Of a stretch of DNA of 64,000 bases, positions 10,301-22,022 are shown in pieces. Source of the stretch: Ignelater luminosus (Eukaryota; Arthropoda; Insecta; Coleoptera; Elateridae); contig VTPC01008549.1 of the NCBI GenBank assembly GCA_011009095.1, forward strand, positions 57,091 through 121,090, given 5' to 3'. The notes beneath the pieces are model-generated. The model was not told where the DNA came from and did not search any database. It was given only the letters and a program-made list of their open reading frames with translations. The translations under genes and the position numbers were made by a program. Positions within the stretch are counted from its first letter, which is position 1. Each line of letters opens with the position of its first letter.

Positions 10301-12028
10301 ATGGTGTTACGTGATTCCTTTGGTTGAGATATGAAACTGAGACTTGTAAACAGTTGACTGAATTCCAGAGCGGTCCAAAAAGAATGAAAATATTAATTTT
10401 GACTTAGAGAATCAATCTTTACCGGTTAATAACATTTTGAATGTACTACCGTGAAGGACATATTTAGGTCTAACTTCAAAAACACTTCACTACTTGACTA
10501 ATTTTCGAAAACTAGCTTAAAAAGTTTTTGCGACACTGTTGGATTTTGCATCAACCTAGACAATTATGCAAGCTAAAACTTGGCAGTTCGTTTATTGATA
10601 AGAATAGCAATATAGGTGTTATTGCTTTTTTTTAAAAGGAATAGTCTGGAAAGTTCTGTTGGGTTTCTTAGCAGTTATGACCAAACATCTAACCAAAATT
10701 CCTGTTGTAATTGAAGGTTTCGACTGAAAGCAGACTGCTGTTTATACTTTATGCAGTTGCTTAATACTGACAGGTATAGAATATTTATTCTTAGTCAGAC
10801 GACATTGAACTTGCTTCAGCTCATAAGAGTTTGATTTCCAACAAGATCAGGTTTGTTAAGGGAGCAATGAGGCAGTGGCCTAAATGCTACAGCAAATCAT
10901 TATATCATCTTTCTTTACGACACAATGCACTGCAGTATTTGAAGGTTTTTTTATTTTTCAGAAAATTATAAATTTGTAGACAGTCAAAACAATTATAATA
11001 AACTTTATAAAATAGCTGTATTTCCTAAAGCAATGGTTAGAAACGTAATGGTTTCACCATTCTGCGCCTTTGGTGGCCCAAAACTCACACTTGCGTTTAT
11101 ATTTCGCATGGATTTATTCTGGCACGCACTCCATGTTCATTTTAAGTTTGTAGAAAGTTTCGTTCGTTTGATACACGACTTGGCCAAAACCGACCTTGAT
11201 CTTACCTTTCGGCCAAAATTGCTTTGTCTGGGTTTTTAGATGTTTGGGAACTACTAATGGTGTTTTCCGAAATTAATTAAATTATTAAAAATTATTTTGC
11301 AGGTAATTGATTGTTTTACGCATAATGATGAGGTTTACAAAGAAGACTATGTAAGGTGACAGTATAAAGTTTCAAATGCACAAAAAATAAAATACGTTTG
11401 TTTAGCACTCAGCTTTGATGTTGCTACTGTAAGCTAAACCATTTAGATCTGTTTCTGACTTATATCACATCTACCAAAAACAAAAACAAAAGAGAATCAG
11501 TGTCACATTGTTTGTTTTATGCTGCGTAGTAAACTATTTCATCATTTATTTTCTAACTGTCGTTATAACGGTTCTTAACCTGAAGTTCAGTTACTATATC
11601 CCTTAAATGTCATAAACACTTCTTTGCCAGTTTCTCTTCGTGCTTTCCATGTTTGAAAAGAATGCTTCTGTTCGTCACTTCGGGAGGTACCAGGCAGATG
11701 ATTAGCAACGCTAAACAAATTCTTGGCCACAATCTTTAGGGAAATCCATATATTAACCCGCGAAAGAATGTTACTCCACTTAAAATAAAAGACAAGTGGT
11801 AACGGAAGGTCAATATGCTATTAGAGGGTATAGGAACGTTCAACTCCAACCAGTTGAGAAGCTTCAATTTTGTAAGGGATAAATGTTGGAATTCTTTAAA
11901 TAAATTACCCTAGAAAAGGTTTGTTAATTTGTTCGATGTCTATACTGCTGTCCTTAATTAAAATGCGGTATCTACAAAAACTTCAGAAATCGATTATTTG
12001 ATATAGTTGGGTTGCTGTCGAATTTAAC
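7303..12028. other. No recognised gene
   Basis: AT-rich non-coding sequence between the mariner and the pogo element. The longest ORF (11033-11239) matches nothing I know and has no family motif. I saw no TIR pair, tandem array or RNA gene here. Confidence 0.5.
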
Positions 12029-12041
12029 TAGGGTAACCGAT

Positions 12042-12283
12042 ACAGTTATTGGCCAGTTAAGCAAATTATATCATTCAAAACTTTTAGGCCGTTTAAAAAT
12101 GTAAATTAAAACAAATCAGGATAAGCATAGGATTTATCTTTTATTGCTAATTTAAGGTTAATGTAAAAAAATTGAATAATTATCTAATAATTGAGAAATA
12201 AAATATAAAATAAAAGAATGCAAAAAACATAGTTGTTGGCCACTTTTTACAGTAATTAGACATTTGCAGAACAGTAATTGGCC
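12042..12283. repeat. Subterminal copies of the pogo TIR motif, left end
   Basis: The motif ACAGTWATTGGCC occurs at 12042-12054 (in the TIR) and 12271-12283 exactly. Degenerate forms lie at 12231 (AGTTGTTGGCC) and 12249-12261 (ACAGTAATTAGAC). They are probably accessory transposase-binding sites; that role is inferred. Confidence 0.7.
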
Positions 12284-12418
12284 ATAAAGTTTATTACGAC
12301 ATTATATAACTATAAAAGGTTTTTTCTTATAGTTAAAACACTTTATTCTAGAGCAAATGTTATGTAATTACAGAAACAACAAAAATCTTTACAAACAATT
12401 TTTATTTATCCTTATTTT

Positions 12419-14636
12419 CTAAGTAAAATTGGTACAGTTTATCAACATCATTGTCGTTTTCCTGCAAATCAAAATTCTGCATCTCATCAAAACTATTTTT
12501 TCTTCTGCAGTGCATTCTACGGATTCAGTTTGAACACTTTGGATATTAGCATACTGCAAATTGCTTTCCAGATCATCTAACTCATCGCATTCCATATTGT
12601 CTGAAGCCTCTGAACTTTCCTCCTCTATATAGCATTTGTGACACAGAAAAGGGTCCCCATCAGACGACTCGGGAATGTGTTGTTGATAAGATTTTGGAAT
12701 GCACTTTGTATGATACGCATTTTTGCAACCGTCGCAAATAATATTGGTTTTTTGGCGCTTACAAATAAAGCATTTAGATTGTGCTTTGGTCTTCTTCACC
12801 GACGTATTCTGTGCTTTTGTCGCTCTTGCTTCTTTACATTCCTTTTTCTTTCTCTCCTTTTTTTTCTCCGCAGCTAGCTTTGCCATATTCTTTTGTCTTA
12901 ACATATCCTGGTATTTTTCTGATGTTATAGCAAAGGGAAGCCTCTCTGTTTGACGTTTTCCTTTATGCTTTGGTGATTCCGGCCACAAAAGATAATCGGA
13001 CATGTTCGAGGTTGGTAGAATTTGAATAACAGGTAAACTTTCTTTGTTGGAAGTGGACTGATCATCAGTTATATCACAAGCATTATCTTGAATTGGTAAA
13101 TCTACTATTACGTCAAAAGGATTCTGTATTTGTGTTTCAGACTGGCCACTGTTGAGAGCATGAGATTCAATGGACCGAGCTGGAATACTGTTGTTATTTT
13201 CAATTTCAATTAAATTATGCTCCGAGTCATTATCGATATTTGTTGAAGATACGGAAGTTGGTTCATCTTCTGTGTTCCCACCGTCGTTATAATGCGTCCA
13301 TAAGCGATATAATGTAAAGAAATGATCATCTTGACACTGATTAACAGCATCGTGTATTTTTTTAAATATTTCAATCTTTTCTTCTCCAACTACTTGAACA
13401 AAAGTAGAATAACTCATGGTCACATTATTATTGCTGTTATCATTTAGTATGTTAGCTTGCCTTTGTGATCCACCAAGACACTTGCTGTAATCCACCGAAT
13501 TGGCATCAAAAGGATACAGGCCACAGGCTTTGAAGCCATTTTCTAATATTTCTTGTTTCACACAATTCATAATAACTTTATGCAGTATAGGAGAAAATGT
13601 CAATTTTGTAACAGCTTCCCCTGCATGATCTACATGCCATTCTCTTACTGCCTTTTGCCATCCCATTTTGATAGGTCTAAAAACTGCAACATCTGCAGGC
13701 TGCAGGATACGGGTAGCATTTGGGTACAATGCTATTAGCTCAATGCCTAGCTGACAACATAAGATACTCAAGTGATAGGTTAGATGCGACTTATGTCCGT
13801 CAATGAACAATATTACTGGTAGTTTCACGCCTTGCTAAACTAAGTAAGGATGAAGGACATTTAGCTATGTACTCGTAAAATGTTTGCGCCGTCATCCACC
13901 CATTGTCACTGCGACCGATGCCCCAACCTTTCGGAACACTCGCTGAAATCTTGTCTGGGATTCTTTGATACGGAAAGACAATTATTGGGCAGCATGTTTT
14001 GCCATCGGCTGAAAAAGTGAACATTACTGTGATATTCTCTTTTGACGAGCCACGGCCAATATTATATACATTCTTGGAGCCTCTTACAGCAAGAGCCTTT
14101 CCACTCTGTGAGCCTATCTGAAAACTCGTTTCATCACTATTAAGCAAGCGAGAAGGATCCTTTAGCACGTCTTCCAGATTTTTCTCTTTAATGTAATCAT
14201 CGATATCACCAAATCATTTCCTAATATCATTTTCTGATACGCATGCACTTGCTGAAGTAACAGCCTCCGGAGTTCTTGTAACAATTTCTGGATGTCGTTT
14301 AAGAAACGCTTTCATCCATCCTTGTCCAGGTTTGTTGTCAGTAAATGGGTTTGGCCGTGGATGTTCTTTTAAAAACTGTTGGACACTTTTTTTTTGTGGA
14401 AAACCTTTTTGTGCCAATTCTGTGATCCACTTGACTATAGTTTTTTCTTCTTCTTCTGTTAATATTGGTGATGGGCCAAACGTACTCTTATGCCCCGGGT
14501 TTTTAATTTTAAATTGAAGGGCAGCTCGTGGTATAGTATATTTTTTTGCAATGCTTCTAAGTGACCCTGTGCCATTTTGAATTTCACGAAGGGCTCTTTC
14601 TGTTCTATTAGGACTATATTTTGGAACCTTCGGCAT
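12419..14636 (-). pseudogene. Pogo-type transposase with C-terminal PHD finger, one stop and one frameshift
   Basis: Nuclear DNA transposase of the pogo group. The N-terminus (14636-14216, 140 aa from the ATG) has a psq/CENP-B-type helix-turn-helix (SLRSIAKKYTIPRAALQFKI) and a second DNA-binding half (GWMKAFLKRHPEI). A TGA at 14216-14214 interrupts what is probably a Trp codon (RK-stop-FGDIDDYI), and the same frame continues. The catalytic region follows: D in LNSDETSF, then a +/-1 frameshift near 13830, then FIDGHKSH and LQPADVAVF with 35 residues between those two Asp. The last segment (13828-12419) ends with a C4HC3 zinc finger: C353, C356, C365, C368, H373, C376, C396 and C399 of that ORF. 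Two lesions make it non-functional as read, although all three catalytic Asp survive. Confidence 0.88.
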
Positions 14637-14672
14637 TACAGTGCTGAAAGCAATACTATTTTGTTAAATAAT

Positions 14673-15225
14673 ACAGTAATTGGCCACGCGATTTGTATAG
14701 TTATTGGCCATGTTTCAAGTACTATGTAGGAGTCAAAAAGATTCAATTGATTAAGTACAGAATGTTGTAATATGATAAGGAGTCTGGAGGGAGCAGAACC
14801 GCCAAAATCACAAGTAAATTTAAAACACAGTTATTGGCCACCACGGTCAATAACTGTGCTTCACATATAAATTTAAAGACAGTTATTGGCCCCTCAGTTT
14901 TTCCATCTCAGGAAAGTAAAACATGCAATAAACATCTAGAAAAACTTAAGTTAATTATTCTCAATAGAATATATTTTGCAGACACTTTTATACAGCAACA
15001 CACCTTAAGAAATTTTCAAGCTTTTTGTGTATAACCTAACACTTGTCAAACAACAAAAGAAATCTAAAGATTTAGTGCCACCTATCCATTAACTGAGTAA
15101 CTAACGAGATCTAGGTAACTTTAACTAAATTATGCCAGCAGAAAACCTGGTAGATTGTTTGTGTGATTTTAAAAAGGAGGGTTAAGTCTAAAATGGCCAA
15201 TTACTGTATACCGGCCAATAGCTGT
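14673..15225. repeat. Subterminal copies of the pogo TIR motif, right end
   Basis: At least seven copies of ACAGTWATTGGCC or close variants: 14673-14685, about 14698-14709, 14827-14839 and 14879-14891 in one orientation; 14845-14857 (GGTCAATAACTGT), 15195-15207 (GGCCAATTACTGT) and 15213-15225 (GGCCAATAGCTGT) inverted. The array lies upstream of the transposase start, so it could also affect transcription. Confidence 0.75.
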
Positions 15226-15238
15226 ACAGTTTACCCTA

Positions 15239-15564
15239 TTACCTTACTATTTCTAAAAGCAGTATCTACAGTTTTACATAGTAATTGTATAATTATTTTA
15301 TATGCCGTACGTGCAAATTTCGTATCGTTGCTTAAATAAAATGCCGTAATGCGTTCTCGTTAATGATAAAGCGGTATGGGTTCAGACGTCTTCTGTAGTT
15401 ATGTTTATTTCTACTTAGGTGTAGCAGCTGTATTGTCAGTTGCAAGTGTGTTTAAAGTGTAATATAATTAATAAAAAACACTTTATTAGTTCTTTTCTTA
15501 TTTTTAATGCTAGTTGGATACTTGTTGCTCTTATTAGTGTACACATAGTTTTCTATGTGACAAC
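15239..15564. other. Short AT-rich stretch, nothing recognised
   Basis: Lies between the pogo element and the next decayed gene. GCGGTAT and GCCGTA motifs recur here and again near 17400, but I could not establish a TIR pair. Confidence 0.4.
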
Positions 15565-17250
15565 ATGTCAACAAGTCGAGCTAAATTAATATTATCATTA
15601 GCTATTAAAAATAAATGCGATAATGACAGTTTACATGAATGTAGGTAGTTGCTCCGAAAACTCGCGAAGACAGTCGATTTCCTGAATTAATAAATAGAAA
15701 TGTGAAGGAATGTAAATCATACGAATATCATACTTTGGAATATGAAGATAAATAATTAGTGTACTGATATTAATAACATGCAATCTATTCAAAATATCTT
15801 GGTTAATAGAGATTACTAACGATGAGATTGTTCAACAAACTGAGATAGTCCAACAAAACATACTGAATCAGGTATACAAGAGGCCCCAGAACAAAACGAA
15901 ACTGGATATGACAGTGAAGACATGCCTCTAAGACAGTTGCAAAGCAAACAACTGATCTCAAGTGCAGGAACTGCTAAAGACGATAATGGTAAAAATTGTA
16001 TGTTCTGGTAAAAAGTTTAATTTGTAATTATTATTATTTTGTCAGGTGTTACTAACACAAAAGTGGAAACCGTTCGCAAGAGAAAGAATTATGAGAGAGA
16101 TGTAAAAACGCGAAAGTCACTGAAGATAGCACAAATTGCCCAGAAGCATGCAGTGCTACCAGGTTGCAAAAACAGCTGTAGGTACAAATGCTCATCTTTA
16201 ATTTCTAAACAACGCAGGCAAGGTATTAACCGCGAATTCTAGAAAGTGTTGCTTATGGAAAGAAAAAATTACTTGTTGAATACTTGTAGGCGACTGGGAG
16301 TAAAGCGAAGAACGTGTAAAAGACGACAAAATACGTTTAAATATTTTTTAACTAACGAATGTGACAAAAAAAACCAATGATAGAGTTCTGCTCAATACAT
16401 TATCAAAAACACCGAAAGGTCACTTGATAGCACTTCATCAGGGGCGCCTAGGCAAATCCTCCAACAGACAAAATTGATAATGTCGATATAAATGACCACA
16501 TCGAGTCTTTCAACCCCCGTGTCGAAAGGAACATGCTTCAAATGTTCGATACCTTAGCGGTGACATAACAGTCTCGCTTTTGTACAAAGATTGTAAAGAA
16601 AAGTACCCCAACTTTCAACTTTTGTATGACACTTATAGAAAGAAAGTTAAAGCAAATGGTATATTGCTTACAAAACTCGGGCATGAAGAATGCGACGTAT
16701 GTGAGTCATTTACGTTGCACGGAAAACAATATCCAAGAATTGTGTATACTTGTGTGTTTTGGGCAACCCACGTGGTTCGTGCTAAACAATCTTGTCGGTT
16801 ATATCAAGCACACGCAGGAAAATCATTTGATGAAAAAACAGTGTGCGTTTCCGTTGATTTGCAGAAAATTGTCATGTTACCTAGAATGGAGATGTTTAAA
16901 TGCGTAATTTTACTAAAAAGGCTAATTGCTTACAATGAAACTTTTGTTCCTGTAGGAAAATTGTTCTGAAAGAATAAATCATAAGCTGTGGTGTGGCACG
17001 AGGCCATCAGTAAACGTAGTAAAGAACATCTGATCAGCATCTTCTAAAAATGCTAGATTTTCTTATAAAAAAAGGAAATGAAGAAGAGTGTTGCGTGTCT
17101 CAGTGGACCGCTTGGTTTTCCAAATGAGAAGAAAGCGACCATTCTTAAACAATTGGACAGGTTATTATCAGAAAATCGGAAAGAATTTTGGAATAATTTA
17201 CCTACTCGAAATGAAGAATTGAAGCATTCTTGCGATGAAGGGCAATAAAT
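15565..17250 (+). pseudogene. Decayed, internally deleted member of a DDE-like TE gene family (intron-containing)
   Basis: An ATG at 15565 begins MSTSRAKLILSLA, similar to the start of the related gene at 30031. A likely intron (GTAAAA to TTTTGTCAG, about 15990-16045) joins DDNG to VTNTKVETVRKRKN. A zinc-binding-like block follows (LPGCKNSCRYKCSSLI), then after a gap a 129-codon open stretch (16580-16969) with TKLGHEECDVCESF, VCVSVDLQKIVMLPR and YNETFVPVG, then AVVWHEAISKRSKEHL (about 16983-17045). The catalytic middle of the family (the DNCSSQN-like block) is missing. The typical C-terminus (GFPNEKKATILKQL, ENRKEFW) resumes near 17125 and stops at about 17250. Several stops and frameshifts are present. 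Family recognition is from memory; the enzymatic class is inferred. Confidence 0.65.
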
Positions 17251-18426
17251 GATTTAAGATAGTAAATAATAAGTTAATAAGGTTTTGTGTTCAGTATCCA
17301 GTAAACCAAAGAATGTTCTTTTGTTTTCTTGTATTAAAGGCTGTTAGTCATGAAGGTACGTGTAAAAAACTATAACGCATGATTGCGCGATTTGGTGTTA
17401 CATGTATATACCGCATTGTAATTAAGGACGGTAGTATAGTTCAGCAAACATTAACTGTCGGATACCAGTTGGTTTTCAATATATTTATTATTAATTAAGA
17501 TATTGGAAGCTACCAAATTTTAAACTTTTGGGCAGTGTCTAAATAGCCTATAGGAAGATATCCTAAACTGTATTCTTTGTATCTTTAAAAAATCTTTTGC
17601 CTTCGAATTTTGTTCTCTTAATTGCGCAGTAACTTTAGTAGAGGAACTCTTTGTGCTGAATTCTAGTAGCAAAGATACTTACCTCGGGCACTTGTTATAC
17701 CACTTACGAAATTTTTTTGCATTTGGAAATTTTATGTTTTATTTACTCCTTTCTACACTTTTTGGACTTCATTATGCATATAATGCCCAAGAAGACCCAC
17801 ACAATGCGTAAAAAATCAAATTTGAAGTCACAAATTAAAGTTTTCTTTGTCTAGGATCTCTGGATTGCTTCTTTCGTAACTAATCATCTTAGCAATATTT
17901 TTACTAAATCATATTAACTGAAAATCTACTTTTATACGCGAGACCTTAAAATATGAGACAATTGCCCGTCAAGCAAAAAAACTGAGAAAGTGTTATCATT
18001 ATCAAATACTACGTCAATGATGTGCATTTGCTGTTGGACATTTTGCAAATGTCCCAGATTATAATGGTTGGTACTCATCTCGCATTGATTTCTGATTGTC
18101 AGTTGTTTTAAGTTATCAGTTTAATGCAGTGTTTTAGAGGTTTGACCACAGACCTTACTTTTTCAACTTTCGCTTTGCTGAGTCAAAGGAATCAGTCAGC
18201 CAAGTAAATACTTCAAAGCTAATCTAGTCCGGTCCATATTGGGACAGTAGCAAGATTTTGTGCAAGTATGTCATTTCTCGCCTTTCTTTTTTACCTTCAG
18301 AGATTTCTTCTGACGCCAGTCTCTATTAAAAACAGCTTGATATATTACAGTTGTAGATCTGTCACAATGAACACTATTTTTAAGTTAATATAGAGATTGC
18401 AGCCGTATGTATTGTATTATACTGTA
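17251..18426. other. No recognised gene
   Basis: AT-rich sequence without ORFs of note or recognisable repeats. Confidence 0.45.
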
Positions 18427-18621
18427 TTATGATGCAACTACTTCCACCTTGAGACTCAATTTCGACGAGCCTACGAATAGGCGCCATTCTTGCAGGTGAT
18501 ATTTGATTTTGAGCACATTAATCGGTCCATATACATCGTTGCAGAACGTGTCACCTTTATTTCTGAAGTACTGACGAGTTTGAAACAAAGTGATTTGCAA
18601 ATTTCTTTGAGAAATTTTCAT
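18427..18621 (-). pseudogene. Fragment of the same uncharacterised family as 1930-2884
   Basis: The minus strand encodes 64 open codons with CNDVYGPINVLKIKY followed by QEWRLFVGSSKLSLK. This matches the family consensus, remembered as a CNDV-G-M-VL block before EWRLFIDSSKLSLKAVLLH, and aligns with DWRLLIDSSKSSLKAV of the copy at 1.95 kb. It covers a slightly more N-terminal part than that copy. It ends soon after the SSK motif, so only a remnant is present. I saw no TIR like those at 1693 and 2939 around it. Confidence 0.6.
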
Positions 18622-20427
18622 TGTTGAAGTCTCGATCGTAATAATTCATCAATGGTTCTGGGAAGGTACAGGTCGCAAACAAGATTGTTCAATACTTTTT
18701 GGCTTAGTATTCATTGTTCAGATGACGCATCATGGCAAACATATGTATCATGTTTAGACGCCAAAAGCTGCAACGGAGAATCAAACGTTGTTTCGTCTAC
18801 ACTACACTACGTTCTAACCATTATGTGCCATTTTTTGCTTTTTAGCCATTTTGGAAGATTTATTGTAAACGTACTGTAGCAGGAGTGGAGCCCAGGCCTT
18901 GTAATCAAAATAGAGCTAATTCTCCTGTTTCAGTATTAATGTGATGGCCTTTATTACAAGTTATCTGAATGTTACAAGCTGTTAACTCATTGCACGCCTA
19001 CACTATTGCACTGCTACTGACAATGAAGAAATAGCTCCTGGGGGTGGCTTGTATGCAGTATAACAAAATATGTTGTAACCTGCAATTTAAAATACAACTG
19101 TACCTCTTTATTCAATGCGAACTGTATTATCTCTGTCTCTCTTTTCCCTTTTACTATCGTTTGTGATGTGTTCAGCATCTAGAATTGAGTAAGAATTGAC
19201 TATTTTAATTTTGAAGGCATTTTGTATGTTGTCCAGCGAATTACTTTTTTCATTTGTCAAAATCCAAGCAATATTAACTTCAGAAATGTACGGATCTTGA
19301 GAATAAGGTAGTTTATTCGTATCACGTACGAAAATAACCCAAGGGGCTATTCACAGACAACAACAACAACGTGATCTTTATAGATAGCATATATTTAAAT
19401 CCTCCAGAACTCTTGTCTATTACCCTTTAAAACTGTATAACATTCATCAATGTAAACGAGTTAGTTGGGAAATTACTAGCGTATCTATTTAGAAACGAAC
19501 CTATATCTTCTAGAATAAATTGGCGCAACGAAAAACATAGTAGCCATTTATCACAACCTCTTATAACGATCTTAGATGCTGTTTTAATTCCAAGTCGACG
19601 CCGATGCCTTTCCTGCTAATTATAATTGTCTTTTAAGACTTGAACTCATAAATCAAAAGTAGGTAGGTACCGGCAAACTTTATCATTTAAGAGCTTCAAA
19701 AGAAATTAGGGAGAATAAAAACTCGGATGTTGTACGTGGCACCTTAATCTCACTGAAGAAACTTTTAAGGAGCAATTGATGTGCTTTTGTAGTTCGCGTT
19801 TATTTTTTTTTATGATTTAGAGGTATAAAAGGAACAGATGCTCTTATAAAGTTAAGTCTTAAATCAATCGAATGATTTATTAATGTGACAGAAAGAATAG
19901 TTTATTTTAAAATTTGGTTATATGAAGATATTTATTTTTTACATTGTTTTAGGAATTGGGAAAGCCCAAATGTTGTTTTGGAATATGTTAACGTTCTGTA
20001 ATGTTACGAAAATAATGCTAACGATGCTGTTAATCAAATGGTTTATTTTCCCAGTTTATTACGAACAAAAAATTCCGGAAATCGTTTTACTACTCAAAAG
20101 CGTAGATATAATTTGGAAATATAGATGAAGTAAAGGTAATAAAGCTAATTACATACCAGAAGATTTTAGAGTCTGTGTTTTAGCTACTTAATTTTTTATA
20201 AAATATTATTTTGCTGTAGTTACAATATATACATCTTTTTTTAATAAAAAAATAATAAAAAAAATCGAATGAAAATTTCACAGCCCACACAAACGACATA
20301 AATAGAATAAATAACTTTTTTAGAGTAGGATGTCACGTGGAAATAGTTCATCATCATGATGTAAATATCAACCATGATCTATGTTGACCTTGAAAAGCCA
20401 GGTTTAACGCAAGCACAAACTCTAATA
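18622..20427. other. No recognised gene
   Basis: AT-rich sequence with short ORFs at 18652-18879 and 19922-20128 that show no family motif. Nothing else recognised. Confidence 0.45.
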
Positions 20428-21220
20428 CAGTAAAGTCCGCTTATAACGAACTCCAAGAGACCGTCAAAAACGGTTCGTTATAATCGAAATTCGTTGTAAG
20501 TGATAAGTTACAAAAAAAACACGCCACCGTCTGATTTAACTCTTTTATTTTATTTTTTACATTTAAAAAATATAATTAGAAAGAAAAAAAAGCCTTAAAG
20601 TTTTAGATAGTTCCAGGTAATAATAAAAGCAATATCTTACTTAAAAAATTCATGTATATTAGTTTGCTTGGTTCAGACAAAATTAATTTCGTTAATATGC
20701 AATTCCACTTCGGCTAGTTTATTAAAAATGCCCTGTGGAATATTCCGTGACTAAAGAAAATAACGAATGATTTCAATATTTCTAATTGCATCTGATGTAG
20801 TTGGAACTGGTATTATTATTATTTTTTCGTTTTCCTCTTCTTCCATTTTATTGTCGATATTTTGGTTTTCTACACAAGCTCTAATGGCATCATCACTCAA
20901 TAATTTTACCCTTACAAGGTTGTCATTAACGTGGACGTATTCATTAAAATCAAAACCAACTTGAGCAAATTCATCCTGCCCATCGTTGTCATTTGTTTCT
21001 TGATTCTTCTTCTTCATTCGATTATTGGTAGGTCATCATCTGAATCAAATCCATTTTCTTTCCTGACAAATCCGCCATGTCGAAAAAATTAACAATTGTT
21101 TTTTTGGCACCTCCTGCCATGCCATATGAATGAAATCTATTGCATCCAAAAGATTAATACTAAAGTTCTCATTAGTATGAATTGAACCGTTCTTTGGAAA
21201 AGCCCCACTTGTCAATATAA
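20428..21220 (-). mobile_element. Tigger-type element, 3'-end fragment
   Basis: The end at 20428 begins CAGTAAAGTCCGCTTATAAC, preceded by TA (20426-20427), followed by repeated TTCGTTATAA motifs typical of insect and vertebrate Tigger ends. On the minus strand, LLDAIDFIHMAWQEV (about 21150-21105) reads into a frameshifted RHGGF-like segment. An 88-codon open tail follows (21017-20751) with FDFNEYVHVNDNL, LSDDAIRACV, an acidic run and TTSDAIRNIEIIRYFL, the usual end of a Tigger transposase. The rest of the gene and the other TIR are absent, so this is a truncated relic. Confidence 0.7.
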
Positions 21221-21542
21221 GTGAATTTTAGGAAAAATCAAAAAACCTTTTTACTTCTAATAAATTACTTTTAATGCTGCATAATATATTTTGGGTAGTG
21301 TAATATTACACAATATGTTATTTTTGAGTAGTTACGCAAAATATTCTTTTCTAGTATTTGCTAATTCTTAATTTTTTTGATTGACAAATGGGGTTCTTGT
21401 GGGAATATTAGGGTCTGGTACTAGAGAATGCTGTCTTTTAATAAAATAACTGTATTAAACTGTAAGAATATATGGACCTTTATTAAAGAAAAAAAAAGCA
21501 GAACATACATAGGATTTAAATATATTATCCCAGTGTATGATA

Positions 21543-21970
21543 TTAGTCGGTATCACTATTACCACTACTAATATCTTTCTCGTCAACCTCAATTTCATCT
21601 TCATTCCCCTCGCTTCCAGTAAAAAGGCGTAAAAGATTATTATAAAATTTGCTGCTATTAGGTCTTTTAAGGTATTGTACTAGACCTTGTATATTTGATA
21701 TTTTTCCCGACGAAAGAGGTATTGGTTCAAGGTACAGTGGTTTCTGTACCAGTTCCTTGGCCATACCGCGTTTATTTCTTATTAGTGATTTTTCCCATAT
21801 TCCACTGTATGTTTGGCGTATTAACACAACGCCAGGCTCATCGATGCTGTACCTCAGCATGCGTACAGTCTTGATCTTTACAGGAGGGCGACCAGCTTGT
21901 AGAAAAGAAGGAGAAACAGTTTCAGCGATATTGTACACCATTTGTTGGTCAACGTTAACTACTTTAAAAG
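21543..21970 (-). CDS. Unrecognised coding-like exon, probably TE-derived
   Basis: The minus strand is open for about 140 codons to a stop at 21543. A plausible splice acceptor (TTCTTCTCCTTTTAAAGTAG) lies just upstream, and there is no in-frame ATG at the start of the open stretch, so I read it as the last exon of a longer gene. Visible segments are AGRPPVKIKTVRMLRY, RQTYSGIWEKSLI, PLYLEPIPLSSGKISNI and an acidic Ser/Asp-rich tail. The order (an RPP-R motif, a TYSG-W block, a PIP-S-K block and an acidic end) reminds me of a recurrent arthropod TE-like protein family that I cannot name. No function can be stated. Confidence 0.35.
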
Positions 21971-22022
21971 GAGAAGAACAAAATAATGAAATTAAGCTGC
22001 TTCGCCTGGACCAGAGATCCAC

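Larger units (their letters stand above)
12031..15236 (-). mobile_element. Pogo/Tigger-family DNA transposon, complete ends, inactivated gene
   Basis: A 3,206-bp element bounded by TA duplications (12029-12030 and 15237-15238). Its 24-bp TIRs (12031-12054, 15213-15236) match at 20 of 24 bases. Read inward they begin GGGTAACCGATACAG on the left and GGGTAAACTGTACAG on the right, then continue into a TATTGGCC core. The transposase gene is on the minus strand. Both ends carry extra copies of the TIR-derived motif ACAGTWATTGGCC, described separately. Confidence 0.9.

Noticed and set aside
12638-12953. Overlapping plus-strand ORFs of 76-79 codons
   Set aside because: Antisense shadow of the pogo transposase C-terminus.
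15239-17500. TIRs around the decayed gene at 15.6-17.3 kb (GCGGTAT motifs near 15370 and 17410)
   Set aside because: Matches are only 7-8 bases and could not be extended to a defined end or target duplication.
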